The position numbers and the translations under genes are program-made. The notes beneath the pieces are model-generated. The model was given only the letters and a program-made list of their open reading frames with translations, did no database searches and was not told the origin of the DNA. DNA of 64,000 nucleotides from Euglena gracilis (taxonomy: Eukaryota; Euglenida; Euglenophyceae; Euglenales). Position 1 is the stretch's first letter. Every line of letters begins with the position of its first letter. The stretch lies in assembly GCA_039621445.1 (NCBI GenBank), contig CP154957.1:32382399-32446398 (forward strand). The letters run 5' to 3'. Of the stretch, positions 9,890 to 21,305 are shown in pieces.

Positions 9890-10920
9890 ATTCCATATTC
9901 ATTTTGCAATTCCCCCCCCCCCCAAGCTGATTCCTGAGACATTCCTCGATTCAGATATCCCGAGTGTTTGATGCTGCTTACCAAGCCCAGGGGGAGAGGG
10001 TCACTTTCCACGATCAAAAAAAACCAGTCAGCTGCTTTTCAAAAAAAAACAATCACCCACTTCCTACCCCCCCCCCCACGGTTCGGTCATTCAGTGGCCA
10101 AAAATGACCAAAAATCAAATGATTTTGGGCAAAAATACAAAAAAAATCTGGAGCCTTCGGTGCAACGTGCAGGGGTATTCTTAAAGAACGGGGGGGGGGG
10201 TTCGAGGGGGGGTTCCCCCCCCCATCCACCGACCCACCCCCCCCTGGGGGGGGGGGGGGGCTGGGGGGCGGGGTTTCGGGGGACCCACTTCCTCTCCCCC
10301 GAAAATGGCCAAAAAATCGTGAAAAAAAAATGCTAAAAATAACACACTTTTCCAAAAGTTTTTGGCGCCTTCGGCGCCAAAAAGTACATCCCACTCCCCT
10401 CTGAGGGGACCCCCCAGGAGGGGTGGGGCTCGGCCGGACCCACCCACCCTACCCCCCCTCCCCCCCCGGGGTCCAAGACTAAAAGAAATCCCTGGACAAG
10501 TGGCCACTTTCGGCCAATCCCAGTCGATCCCACCCTCTGGGGGGGTTTGGAGCCAAAACCAGCCAGCCACTCCAAAAAAAAACCAGTCAGTCACCCCAGA
10601 CACACCTTAAGCAATGTGGTGGGGTCCACCAAGGTTACCTGTCAACCCCCACTACCAAGGACAGCCTCCGCTCAATCAACACCCAAGACCAAGAGCGACT
10701 CAGGGAGACCGAGATGACTGTGGGCCAACCATGGTCGATCCCCATGACACCGACCCCCCCCCCACGTAGTTCCCCTCATTTTCCGGGCACTGTTCCTCGA
10801 CCATGGTACAATTGCAGGTAATAATGAGGTCACAGGGGGAGGGGGTCACAGAGGGTGTTTGGTGTTGTGAATTTTGGGGGTCGCAGGGTCGCAGGGAGGC
10901 AACGGTTTCGGCAAGTAATG
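9890..10920. repeat. Dispersed repeat block with G/C runs
   Basis: No exon is convincing. The 10,060-10,610 part holds C/G runs around a TTTGGCGCCTTCGGCGCCAAA palindrome with CTTAAAG/CTTAAG near both ends, resembling the small inverted-repeat elements elsewhere. The stretch around 10,620-10,920 is unremarkable mixed sequence. Confidence 0.4.
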
Positions 10921-11489
10921 TGTGACATGTATGAAGTCACTTTTTTCATTCTGGATGCCAATTAGAATTTGCATGCCGTTAGGTTTAAAAGCATGTCCAA
11001 TTATAAGTATTCAACAAGTATTTTGGAAGGTTGATCCCCATTTGAGTGGCAAATTCTTAATTCACATGGATCTTTTTGTTCTTTTTGAAAGCCTGGTTCA
11101 AAGTGGGCTTGCGGGGTGGTCATGGGGGTCACCAGAAGGGGGGTGTCTCGGGGGAAACACCCCCAGCGACCGCACCCCAAAGGAAGAAAATGAACATGAA
11201 AAATTAGAAAATGGCAATATCTTGTGCTTGGCGTGGAATTACGAACAACAGATGACCCATGAAGGTTTTGCCCTATTGGAAAATGGGCAAAACAGCGGGT
11301 CAGAAGTTGACTGTCGGGGGTCCTGGGTAGCCGGCCAGCTGTCAAGCAACTACCAATTGGTTGGCCAATAAGTCTTGTTCAGCAGTTGGCGACACGGGGG
11401 GGGGGGGGGTCGGCCGACTAGTCAGCCAACCCACTCTAGTACAACGGGTCACATTCACTGACTTTGAAGCCCCCCCCCCCAAGAAACTC

Positions 11490-11600
11490 TTCCTAATTCA
11501 CCTCGATTTTGACTCGAACCTACTCTTTGACATCGTAGATGTTGATAAACCCATCTGAATCCCCATCGACCCCCTCCAACCCCCCAACAACCAAAAGAGA
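11490..11600 (-). CDS. Candidate exon with an EF-hand-like loop
   Basis: The minus strand reads VDGDSDGFINIYDVKE before a TAG that abuts GTTCGA. The segment DGDSDGFINIYD fits a 12-residue EF-hand calcium-binding loop: acidic residues at 1, 3, 5 and 12, glycine at 6, isoleucine at 8. It also resembles a dockerin-like loop. Only one loop is visible and the upstream frame is unclear, so it may be chance or a lone exon. Confidence 0.3.
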
Positions 11601-12265
11601 CCAGCACAAAGCAAAATCTCCTCTGCCACGCCGAAAAGAAATTCTGGCTCTCCCCTACCCCAGAACTTGCGGTTCTGTTGACCTGTACCAAAATTGATCT
11701 GTGTCAAGGTTCCTGGCCCTTCCAGAACCCACGGAACCGAAAAACACAGAGACTTCTGAAGGTTAAAAATTCCTGAAAAATGCGTTCCATCATGAGATCG
11801 TACCTGGGATGTGCAAAATCTCAATTAGGATCAGTGATAAGTTCTGTTCAGTTTGGCAGAATTTTGAGGTCATCGCCGGGGGGCTCAGGAAAAGAGCTTT
11901 CGATCAAGGGGCTACAACTCACCCAAAACGTAAATACAGAAGAATTTTTCTTACCGCCTATAAAATGTTGTGCTTTCACATAATGGATTGGCCTCTGAGT
12001 GCATTGTGAAGGGAAGGAAACAGCCACCTGTCAGAAAAATGGGGGGCTCCCCCCTTCATCAGGAGGGGAAAGAGTCGCAATGGTCAGTCAGGGGTAAGTG
12101 TGAGGCTGAAATGCAGGTATTTGGCTGGTTTGCAATGCCTGGGAACCATCTCCAAAGAGGAGGGCTTCGGAAAGAGAAGCAAATTCTCCACGATTGGTCG
12201 TACTGAATCCATGCGGAAATAAATAGCCTAGGAGAAGATGGAAGATAAAAGCATGGAAGGTCGGC

Positions 12266-12655
12266 TTGTCAGTATGTGGAGATCGGGATCCAAAACGGGG
12301 GGGGGGGGTTGAGAGCGGAGCCCTCAACTCATTTCGCCTGTCACCTCAAGTTCATGCGGAAAAATTGCAGAAAATTGCAGAAAATTGCGGAAAACTGCGG
12401 AGAACTGCAGATATCAATTTCCCCCCTGTCCAAAAGAAGACAAATCTGTGCGTCATCACCCGCAAATTCCAGCACCTATTTGATTTTTCTGAGGGGGAAG
12501 GGAGAGCAAACCCCCAAGGATGGGTGGTCTTCTGGGATTGCTGGCTCATCAAATCCATCAAGAAATGGAAACTGGATCACAGCCAACTCAACTGGAACCC
12601 ATGTTTCATCTTCTCACTGATCAAATTTTTGGGCGGCAATTTGCCGGCCAGATAA
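12266..12655. repeat. Dispersed repeat family D, copy 1
   Basis: Contains a short AAAATTGCAGAAAATTGC-type tandem run followed by CCCCCAAGGATGGGTGGTCT and TGGATCACAGCCAACTCAAC. The same order occurs reversed at 35,200-35,730, so this is a dispersed family present in both orientations. Frames open here are shared by both copies but interrupted differently, and I do not call a gene. Confidence 0.55.
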
Positions 12656-12894
12656 TTGCTGATTGGCTGCTGATATCGGCTCTGCTGCTGCTAATCGGGA
12701 CTGGGCTGACTGCTGCTGAACGGGGCTGGGCTGGCTCCTGATTGTTTGGGTCCTGCAATTATCTGTCAAATCTGCAGCCTCGGTGCTTGCTCATTGACCC
12801 CTTCCCCTGCAATCTCTAGACCCCTCCAACCCAAAAACTGCTGGCTGGCTATTGTTGCCCATTGCCTGTGGGCTTTTGCTTAGGTTTTGCAGGG

Positions 12895-13400
12895 TTCACA
12901 GTACCCCCCCCCCTGGGGGCAGGTTTCGATATAAGGGAAGGTGGGGGGGTCGGACCCCCCAGTCGAGCAGGGGGGGGGGGGGCACCCCCCCACCTAAACA
13001 GTGGCGTGGTATGGGTGACTGATTTTCGGCCGATGTAAAGCGCGGGCCGAAAATTTTTGACCCAGTGCCATTTTGGACACTTTTTGGGCAAAAAAAATAT
13101 GTCAAAAGCCATGAATTTTTGGCGCAAAGCGCCGGAAGGGCCTTATGAGGGGGTTACCGGGCATCCCCCAGGGTTGGTCTTGACCCCCTTGGCAGGTGGG
13201 GGGGCAAAGAAAGAGGAGGAGGAGGTCTGGCCAGACACTGGCGGGCTGTGGGGACCCCACCTCCAAAGTCTCAGGGATTGTGGATCTGGAATAAAATATG
13301 AAAAACTGTGTGACAAAGATGCCCCATCTGTTCCACAGCCTGGTTCAAAAACTGGCATCAACGTGTTAAAGAACTGGCCCCATCTGTGCCACAGCCCTGG
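12895..13400. repeat. G/C-run repeat, family S, with extended unit
   Basis: Shares the TTCGATATAAGG, CCCCACCTAAACAG and AAAGCGCCGGAAGG modules with 4.3-5.0 kb. Its right part (GTCTCAGGGATTGTGGATCT) matches 34,950-35,000, and a TGGTCCAAAATTG...GGTGAAAACC segment at 13,500-13,600 matches the exon-bearing duplication at 33-34.7 kb. It is therefore a relative of the duplicated unit at 32.87-35.2 kb. No intact coding frame is supported here. Confidence 0.5.
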
Positions 13401-14022
13401 CTGGACCGCCCCCCAAAGCCTTCAGGACAGTGTGTGTCTTTTGGTGGCCTTTTTCTTCCAGAAATTTCAGACCGCAATTCAGCTTTTCCTGACCAATCAG
13501 CTACTGGTCCAAAATTGTCTTGGCGGCCAAAACTTCCAGGTGAAAACCCAAAAAAAGTAACCTCGCAGAAATGCCATCGTGACCAGGGAGTTTTGGTGCG
13601 AGCTTTGGAGGTTGGACACCTGGGGGGAGGGAGGGTGGATGGCCCCCCGGGCTTTGATAATTTTGGCGGGGACACAGAAAGTTTTGACCAAAGTTTGAGG
13701 CATTTGGGTTATGATCGTTTTGTCCCACAACGAACAGAAAAAAAGGGATCTGACCTTACACCAAAAATTATCAGGGGGATTTGGGGCAAAAAATGAAGGG
13801 CAAGAAAAATGCTCAAATGATCACCACCTCCCACATAGAAGGGGAAAAGCGCCTGATTAATATTTGCGCGTTCAACAACTGTTTGAGCCAAGCTCTCTAA
13901 CAGCAAAGACTGAATATGGCCTGGCTCTCATGAGAAAATATTGCATGTCACTCCAAAAAGATCATCATGACTTTATATGTGTATTGCATACATGTATGTA
14001 CAGGTATATATTTGTATGGCAG

Positions 14023-14486
14023 CATCACTCTTAATGCCTCCCCCATGATCAGGGGGTCATATGGAGTGACCCGGGTCTGACTTTCCAGGAAAATCCAGGA
14101 AAGGGTCATGGGTTGGGATAAAGTTAGGGTTCTGAGCGGATTCCCAGAATTCATCATTCTTAGGAATATAGGCAGAAGTTGGGCCACATTCCGAACGAAT
14201 TGAGGCCGAATTTAGGCCGATATCAGGCATTTTGAAGTTAAAAGCGTTTTTGAAAAAACGTCCGGAACTGGCACCTAACTTCCAGCCTAACTTGGTCCCA
14301 AAAGGGTCAATTTTCGGCGCTCCAATGAGGTGCCCACTCCCCGAATGGCTCGACAGTTGCCCGGATCCGCCGAGGTTTCAGGGGCGCCGCAGGCCCGAAA
14401 AGTGAAAAAGTCGGACATGGGTCACTCCATACGACCCCCCCCCCCGATCGCTCTTAACGCCCCCCAGGGAGGGCATTAAGAGCGAT
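14023..14486. mobile_element. Inverted-repeat element
   Basis: The ends are CATCACTCTTAATGCC (14,023-14,038) and GGCATTAAGAGCGATG (14,471-14,486), a 16-base inverted repeat with one mismatch. Inside are GTCATATGGAGTGACCC and its near inverse, so the ends extend as a longer imperfect hairpin. No clear target duplication or coding frame. Confidence 0.55.
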
Positions 14487-14707
14487 GAGGCCATTTGTAT
14501 ATATCCATATGCATTTGTGTGCGCGTGATCATTCATATGTACAGACTCCTTGGGCTCCTTTAAGACGTTTTGGGGTTGCACTCCGCCACCTGTGGGCACA
14601 CTCCAAAGGGGGCTTAACTGCCTTCAACGCTTCTTCACGGGTCAATCACCTTCAATCACCCTTAAACCCTGAAAGAAAGGAATCGATCAGGTACAGAAAA
14701 AAAAATT

Positions 14708-14818
14708 CTGCAGTGGGACTGTGGTGCAATTCTTTGTTTCGACGTTTGCCTTGCTAAGAAGCTGTGGCCTCAAAAGATCCTTATTTCCTTGGTTGGACAA
14801 AATTGGATTGGGTTTCCC
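14708..14818 (-). CDS. Exon of acidic/serine-rich minus-strand gene
   Basis: The acceptor GGTATCTTTCAG opens a frame GKPNPILSNQGNKDLLRPQ, then LLSKANVETKNCTTVPLQ. It starts in phase 0, the phase left by the exon at 15,138-15,201. The low-coordinate end is uncertain because no obvious donor follows CTGCAG. Amino-acid composition is unremarkable and no domain is recognised. Confidence 0.5.
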
Positions 14819-15137
14819 CTGAAAGATACCTTGCAAAAGTCCGGAAGGTAGAAATTTGTGACGGTGACCAGAATCGTGTTTATCGTGGCTTTTTCCCAAT
14901 CAAATTTGTTTTTGTTTTTCAACTTAATGGGGGAGTGAGACTATCAAACAAAACGCATTTCCAACCAAATAGAATTAAGGGGGGAAAGCACATAAAAAGC
15001 ATCTAAAAGGCTTCGCAGCTTTTTGGGAACCAAAAGATGGGCCGTCCTCCCCGCTCCCAAGTGTTGGCCTGAAAAATAAAAATCCTATTATTCCACAAAA
15101 ACACTGTGGAAGGAAAAGGTGGACCAAACGCTCTTAC

Positions 15138-15201
15138 TTCAGAAGTTCTGGGGCTGGATCGATAGCCTGGGCAGGTTGGCACTTGTCGAAATTGACTCTC
15201 T
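15138..15201 (-). CDS. Short internal exon with strong splice signals
   Basis: The 64-base segment has an acceptor TTTTTTTTCAG and a consensus donor GTAAGA. Entering in phase 2 from the exon at 15,389-15,549, it reads ESQFRQVPTCPGYRSSPRTSE and leaves in phase 0. Another frame (VNFDKCQPAQAIDPAPELL) is also open, so the reading frame depends on the true upstream neighbour. The splice sites are among the best in the window. Confidence 0.62.
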
Positions 15202-15388
15202 CTGAAAAAAAAGTGTGATCAAAGCAATGGGGGACCCCAACACAAACAGTCGAACATAATATGAAAAGCAGTGGATCTGTAACAGTTGGCATATTATGAA
15301 CGGCCAAAGAATTTTTGCACGACGCAAGATATTGCACATAAACTCAACCCATGGTAGGCCATGAAGAACTCACAGGCAAATGCGAAAC

Positions 15389-15549
15389 CTGAATTCTAAA
15401 ACTAAAGCATCAATGGTGCTGTTATCCAGCCTCGTCACGTCAAACTGCGTTCCATTGCTCCCAAGGAAGGGGTCGTCGTCATTCTGATCCTGGCTGGGGT
15501 CATACGGGTCAGCCTCCGAGCTGCCACTAGAGCACGGGCTGCCAACATG
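15389..15549 (-). CDS. Exon encoding an acidic serine/aspartate-rich segment
   Basis: The minus-strand frame contains GSSEADPYDPSQDQNDDDPF, then LGSNGTQFDVTRLDNSTIDA, and ends ALVLEFR at donor AG/GTTTCG. The acceptor GCTGAG gives phase 0, matching the exon at 15,651-15,713; GGCAG slightly downstream is an alternative. The acidic, polar composition suggests a disordered linker or regulatory region. No family is recognised. Confidence 0.62.
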
Positions 15550-15650
15550 CTCAGCAAGGCTTCCTCTTCAGTTCTCCCAAAACAAACAAACGTGTGCAGC
15601 CTTTGTGAGAACATGCGCACTGTTGAAAGAAAGCCTGGGTCCGTTCACAC

Positions 15651-15713
15651 TTTCATCCATCGCAAAGGGCGCTGAATCAGAGGGTCATCGTCGGGGCATC
15701 CTTCGTGATGGGA
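15651..15713 (-). CDS. Short internal exon
   Basis: The 63-base exon has acceptor TTGTCCCCCAG and donor GTGTGA. It encodes SHHEGCPDDDPLIQRPL then RWMK, exactly 21 codons in phase 0. It pairs in phase with 15,389-15,549. Likely part of the same minus-strand gene as the 14.7-15.5 kb exons. Function unknown. Confidence 0.58.
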
Positions 15714-16009
15714 CTGGGGGACAACTGAAAAAATAAAGACCCTGTGGAGGGAAGGCAGTTCAAAAGTTCAAAAGTTTTGTCTTTGATCCGAAGATGCAAA
15801 ATACTTGCACTTGCACTTATTCAGCATGAAAGTTGATGCTGGTTTAGTCCCAAAGCTTACGCTAGAATCCATGCGCCAAAATCCATGCACAGAAAACAAC
15901 TGTGCCCCATACAATCTACTGCTGACCCTGTGCCAGCTTTTGTGAAAGTTGGCACAGGGATCTTTCCTATTTTTTGTTAAATAACTTATAAGGTCGAAAT
16001 GGGGTCACT

Positions 16010-16470
16010 TCCCCATTTGATGTTGCGACAAACCCCCCATTCAAGCGCCTAAATTGTGCGCAGTGCCAAAAATAACAGCCACACCTCGAGGGTCCAAATT
16101 ATGTCCAAAAAAGCGCAACCCCCAAACACTGCTTTACACTGGCCCTTGAGACCGCGGTCCAATGTTGTGCACACACCGTGCACTTACACCCAACACTCAC
16201 AATTTTGGGACGTCCCGCCAAAATTGTTGACCGCTTGTGCCATAATTTTGGGCTCTTTTGCCAAAACGCCTGGGACCTTTCGCCGAAATTTTTGGGACCG
16301 TTGCCATATTTTTGGGATTCCGTTGCAGAGACTTTGGTACTCAGCGGTCAAAAAATTTTGGGACTTTTTGCAAAAGCTCTCTGAATCCAACAAATCACTC
16401 TCTGAACAAGCCACTGCAACCCCACGGCTCTTCCGAGCAACACAGCTGATGTAAATGGGGGGGTTACCAC
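16010..16470. repeat. Degenerate TTTTGGGAC-type repeat block
   Basis: Repeated variants of AATTTTGGGAC and TTGCCAAAA every 25-40 bases between CCCCCCATT and ATGGGGGGGTT edges. Proteins translated across it are periodic and carry no recognisable domain. Best described as a short degenerate tandem repeat or an inverted-repeat element. Confidence 0.4.
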
Positions 16471-16539
16471 AGAAAATCAACCCACTGGAATTTTGGGGCC
16501 ACAACAAGCACGAGGTTCAAAAAAAAAGGACCTGCACCG

Positions 16540-16592
16540 AAGGCGGTCCACAACAAATGCAATGGCCTGCTCCTGGGGGCTGAATATGTCCC
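16540..16592 (-). CDS. Weak candidate exon, helicase Q-motif-like
   Basis: After a minus-strand CATATTCAG the frame reads PQEQAIAFVVDRLRC to a possible donor GCAG/GTCC. 'eQ.aAi..v...L' patterns occur just before P-loops in SF1 helicases. The piece is very short and lies 14 kb from the P-loop exon with other exons between, so chance resemblance is quite possible. Confidence 0.22.
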
Positions 16593-17407
16593 CCCCCCTG
16601 CCTCTTCCCTGCCTTTGCCTGGGGTGCAATTCCTTGTGTTCCTGCTGCGGTGTTCCTGTTGCTCACACCTGCCCTGAACATTAGACAGAATTTAAATGAC
16701 AAAAGCTGTCGACAACTGTGATAAGGAATGTGAAGCAGTGTTTATAAAAGTAACTCTGAAGTGGCACATCGAGGAGATTTTGGAGGAAAAACAATTTAGT
16801 GGAAATATTGAGATCGACGCCTGAGCTGGCAATGAGATTTTCTCAGCAAAGGGATTTACTTTCTTTTATCCCAAGACCGAATTTTTTCAATCATTTTTAA
16901 TCATTTTTGAAATTTCTTGTAAAAATAGCGTTTTGGAACAAGCAAACCTCTCGATGGTACGAACAAAAAAAATGTTTTTTGGCAGTTTTGTTTTTCTCAC
17001 ACCTGGCTGGACCCCAAATGGAAAAAAAAAACCCAACTGGCCACAGAGAAGTTAAGCTGATCATAAAAATTGCATATTCTCCAAATGGAGAGGCCTGACA
17101 TGATTCACGACGCAGAGAGGAGGGGAAAAAAATAAATTGCGAAGAATAGCAGAACAGCAGGCAGAAACTTGCGGCAATTTTGGGGGCGATTGCAGAAAAT
17201 GCAGGAAATTGGCGTGCACTTTGCCCCCTGTGGTATTTCAGAACTGGGGCATCAGAAAGCAAACAGCAGATCACTGAGGACAGAGATAGAACCAGAGGCC
17301 TCCTTTCGACAAACATTTTGATTTTGAAACAAAAAATTGTCCAACTTGCCCCAGGCTACCCAATTCTTGCCCACTCATCTTCCCCCAATTGGTACGCGTG
17401 CGGGGTG

Positions 17408-17523
17408 GGGCCTAAAACTTGGGGGTGGTAATAAGCACGTCCCACAGGGCGGTGACCTTTTGGGGTTTGTTCTGCAAAACGTTTTTCAACACATGGCTTC
17501 GCTTTAAGGATACACTCGGGGGC
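17408..17523 (-). CDS. Candidate terminal exon, minus strand
   Basis: The acceptor TTTTTATGTCCACAG opens a frame PPSVSLKRSHVLKNVLQNKP, then QKVTALWDVLITTPKF, ending at TAG. The peptide is protein-like and probably helical. It could be the last exon of a minus-strand gene that starts further right, or an internal exon if GTTTTAG is intronic. Its relation to the 14.7-15.7 kb exons is unknown. Confidence 0.5.
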
Positions 17524-17679
17524 CCTGTGGACATAAAAACCGCGCCGACCTGTCTCGGTCTTCAGTCACAGCGGCACTGCAAGGCCAGCAGCGGTGCATG
17601 AAATCAACAAACCGATACAGCTGGATCACAATTCACAACGAAGCACAGAGGTGTGCCCATGCAAAGCCTGTCCCAAAAT

Positions 17680-17840
17680 GTTGTTGGTTGGCGGCCCAAA
17701 ACGGGGCGCTGGCGGGTCAAAAAACGCTCATTTTCGGCTCAAAAACAGTTTTTCCGGGTCCAGGAGGCCAAAAAAAACATTGTTTCGGGCAAAAAATTTT
17801 CGATTTTTTTCGACTTTTTTGTCCAAAAACGGCGAAGTCG
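17680..17840. repeat. Single unit of family T
   Basis: One unit (GGTCCAGGAGGCC, A-run, TTTCGGGCAAAAAATTTTCG, TTTTTTCGAC) of the repeat that forms a tandem array in the opposite orientation at 56,300-56,890. No coding call. Confidence 0.5.
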
Positions 17841-18000
17841 GACAGTGGAATAAGTGTACAAAATGGCCGAAAACCCTAACCCCCCTGAAACCCCCCTGTG
17901 ACCCGCACCACCCCCTTTCAACTCCCAGAACGAAAGGGAGACAAGAGGGTTGTTGTGCCTGAAAAATAAATGAAAATTTTCGTTGAAAAATTTCATTTTT

Positions 18001-18110
18001 CAATTTCAATTTTCAATTTCAATTTTCAATTTCAATTGAAAAAATGAAAAATATTTTTTTTCATTTTTCAAATGTGAAAAATATCATTTTCCTCGGCTCC
18101 CGGATCTGGG
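18001..18110. repeat. AT-rich hairpin-forming repeat
   Basis: TTTCAATTTCAATTTTCAA units run into their inverse TTGAAAAAATGAAAAAT, giving a local foldback. No gene. Confidence 0.5.
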
Positions 18111-18578
18111 GGGTAGCAGGCTGACTCTGGGGTCGGCCCACTACGACCCTGTGGTCGCCAGGGTCGCCAGGGTCACCAGGGTCGACCCCCGCAGGCTGTG
18201 TATTGGGCAAAAAATTTCGGGGGGCGGCGGCTGCCCCCCCTGCCCTCAGTTTCTACACCAATGCCCCCCGCGACCCCCTCCCCCCACAACCCCCATGCGA
18301 CCCCGCTCTGAACCCGATTCGGGATTTCACCCCCCCCCCAATTTGGCCAATGGCCAGGCTCCTTCAGACCCCCAATTAGCCAATTAGGGGGGGGGGGGGA
18401 CAATTAGGGGGGGGGGGATTTTTTTCCCTGTGCAAAATTTTTCGATTTGTTGGGCATACTTGGATTGGTCATGACTTTTTCTTATCCGGCGAATTTTAAA
18501 ATTTTCGAAGCGGACATTCCCGGAGGTTTTCTGAACCCTTTTTGCAGCCTTGCCGAAATTGGCCGGTCTTGTCCCGGT

Positions 18579-19895
18579 CAGGGTTCGGCGTTTTTTTCCG
18601 TTTCGAATAATTCGAATTTTTCGCAGTTGAATTATTCGAATGTTTCGTGAGGAAAATTTCCAAAATTTCCACAAGGGGGAGCACTGCGCGCGGAATATGT
18701 TTTTTTCAACCTCTGATGAAGTTCTTTCTCCCGTCCACGGAAAATCCTGCCGGCAGCAACATGGTTTTTTTAAATACCAATTGAAGTCCACCGCAACTGC
18801 GTGGAAGCCCCTCGATAAATTGGAAAAAAAACCGACCCCCTCCCCCACCCAGAGAGGCCCCCCTCCGATAAAATGGACAAAAAAGACCAAACACCCCCCC
18901 AGACCATCCCAACGCACCGAAGCCAAAACCCCCTGCACCAAACCTTCTCCACATCTGGCCCAATGGCCAGTGCGCCTGGCCCAATACTGGCCAGGACAGC
19001 ACAAATGTGGCCGAAAACTGGCCACCACCTCTGGCCCAAAACTGGCCAGCACAAATGTGGCCGAAAACTGCCCAGCAAAAATGTGGACGAAAACTGGCCA
19101 GCAATCTGGCCCAAAACTGGCCAGCACAAATGTGGCCGAAAACTGGCCAGCACAAATGTGGCCGAAAACTGCCCAGCAAAAATGTGGACGAAAACTGGCC
19201 AGCAATCTGGCCCAAAACTGGCCAGCACAAATGTGGCCGAAAACTGGCCAGCACAAATGTGCGCCCCCAAAAACTGGCCAGCACAAATGTGCGCCCCCAA
19301 AAACTGGCCACCACCTCTGGCCCAAAACTGGCCAGCACCTCTGGCCCAAAACTGGCCATCACAAATGTGGCCGAAAACTGGCTAGCACATCTGGCCTAAA
19401 AACTGGCCACCACATCTGGCCCAAAACTGGCCAGCATGTGGTCCAAAACGGGGTAGCACATCTGGCCCAAAGCTGGCCAGTTCTTTGCCATTGAAAAGCA
19501 CACAGGAACAGCAACAGGAACCAGAAAATACACACGTTGTAGGCCGGATGAAAACAAATGGAGCAGTTTAGCAGGGACATGCTCAGGTCCAGATTACCAA
19601 GCATGATAAGCTTCAATAATTTCTTGTCAGTGAGATCTGCAACAGAGAAGAATATATATTTCCCAAGAGAGAGTGTTCGGCAAATTCAACATATGCTCTT
19701 GCATCTGGCTGGAATATTAGAGTTCTCTGCACAGTCCACAAAGTGCAAGTCTCTGACAGCAGCTTTCTGTTGTGGTAAATTAGGAATACCCATATTCGCG
19801 TTTCGCGATTTTTGAAAAATTCGAAAAATTCGAATTTTTCGAATTTTTCAATTGAAATGAAAAATTCCCAAAATTTCGAAATTTGCCGAACCTTG
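18579..19895. mobile_element. hAT-type element, 1.3 kb family, copy 1
   Basis: The ends are CAGGGTTCGGCG and its imperfect inverse GCCGAACCTTG, flanked by a perfect 8-base duplication GTCCCGGT (18,571-18,578 and 19,896-19,903). Subterminal regions are rich in TTCGAATAATTCGAA palindromes. The core (about 18,956-19,480) is a degenerate tandem repeat of AACTGGCCAGCACAAATGTG units. A second copy in the opposite orientation lies at 24,993-26,300. No transposase domain is visible, so it is non-autonomous. Long tandem translations in all frames come from the array. Confidence 0.87.
18956..19485. repeat. CTGGCC tandem array inside hAT-type element
   Basis: About 20 variants of a 26-33 base unit built on AAAACTGGCCAGCACAAATG / CTGGCCC. 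The same array, inverted and diverged, fills the middle of the second copy (25,376-25,690), and a short stretch appears at 26,900-27,030. It is therefore a family trait and not a random expansion. Confidence 0.85.
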
Positions 19896-19981
19896 GTCCC
19901 GGTGGCCAATTTGCCAATTAGGGGGGGGGGGAGACAAATAGGGGGGGGGTGAGGGTAATGTAGCCTTGGTGGAAATCTATG

Positions 19982-20175
19982 TCAAAAACTGTGTTTGGGC
20001 CAAGAGTTAGGGGGAGCCCAGGGGCGGGGCGGGGACCATGGCGCTGAAGGCACCGCGGTCGCCCCTGGGTCCCCCCAAAAAGTTGGCCCAAAACATTGTT
20101 CTTGGTGTGAAACTGCGTTTGAGCGAAGATTTAAGACTTTTTTATGTCTCAAAATCGGCCCAAACATGGTTTCAT
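19982..20175. repeat. Family I inverted-repeat element remnant
   Basis: Begins GTGTTTGGGCCAAGAGTTAGG and ends with GGCCCAAACATGG. The same termini are seen at 31,830-32,218 and, with a different interior, at 57,985-58,130. No gene. Confidence 0.5.
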
Positions 20176-20224
20176 AAGTGCAGCAGGGTTGGGCAGGGTT
20201 GGCCGTCATTTTTCAGGTCAAGCG

Positions 20225-20620
20225 ATTAACCATGGTTAATTGGGGGTCTGGCGTCGATTAACCAATTTTCGATTAACCGTGCCTTTCCCTCGATAAATTT
20301 CGATTAACCGCCGCTGGATGAACTCCCCCCCCCCAAAAAAAAACAGAAGTCATTTGCCTTTCTGGCTTACTTCCTCACTCCACAACACGCCAAGGACCCC
20401 CAAAATTTGGCGTCCAGAAAATGTGGTTTAAAAAAAAGTGTGTTAGATGTAACATTCAAGGCTTTTTGAAAGAATTGTTCATCCACATTGGCACTGTACA
20501 CAACCTTGCCATCTTCCTGGAAGAAATGTTCCCAACCCTTGGACATTTCTTCTTCTTGCAATGAAAAAGAAACAACTACTGGGGGGGTCACAAGCGATCA
20601 ACCGCTCCCCGATTAACCAT
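20225..20620. repeat. Family J (CGATTAACC) repeat
   Basis: Several copies of TTCGATTAACC in both orientations. Related GGTTAATCG modules occur at 51,940-52,400. No supported exon. Confidence 0.45.
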
Positions 20621-21054
20621 CCTACCTTGAGTGCAGATATATCTTCCCTAAAAAGCCTTTTTCATTAACAGACACAAAAGAGATATAGGAGATATAGGAG
20701 GTGAGAAAACCTAAACCTATACCTATACCTATATATCTGCCTATATCCCTATATCCCTATATCCAGTCCTGCCCCCTCTATTTGAGCATTTGGGGGGCCC
20801 TTTGGCCCGTGGGTGTGCTCACATAGGGGAAATCCTACCCCCCATTCAGCTGAACAAATGACCCAGCTTCCGTCACGCCGTCGGCCAGCCGTCGGCCAGC
20901 CGTCGGCCAGCCGTGTGCTCCCCCTGAGAAAATCCCTGATCATCGTATCTATGGTTGTGTCAATCGTTTAGGTACAAAGTCACCCCTCAATCGAAAGCTC
21001 TTCTCATCAGATGACCAGTGATCACCACCAAATCCAGCCACACTACACAGTACC

Positions 21055-21305
21055 CCACTTTACCATCCCCCCCCCCCCATTATGTACCTCCCCCCGGGAG
21101 GCCGAAATAGGGGGGGAGGTACATAATGGGGGGGTACACAATGGGGGGGGGGGGGAGGTTCACAATGGGGTTGACATGCCTGCGGATGGCCGGGTTTGGT
21201 GCATTCCTCTTGGGGCTGCCCCCCCCCATTATGTACCTCCCCTCCAGGGGGTACATAATGGGGGGGTACATAATGGGGGGTACATAATGGGGGGGGATGG
21301 TATTT
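21055..21305. mobile_element. Inverted-repeat element, family L
   Basis: The termini TACCATCCCCCCCC-CATTATGTACCTCCC and the inverse GGTACATAATGGGGGG...GATGGTA bracket a core containing TGCGGATGGCCGGG and GTGCATTCCTCTTGGGGC. Relatives lie at 50,505-50,730, 53,565-53,765 and 58,130-58,392. Multiple internal GTACATAATG/CATTATGTAC pairs form nested hairpins. No coding capacity. Confidence 0.7.

Noticed and set aside
18384-19494. Frames of over 280 codons on both strands with repeated Trp-Pro / Gly-Gln-Phe motifs
   Set aside because: All arise from the CTGGCC tandem array inside the hAT-type element; frames differ between the two element copies.
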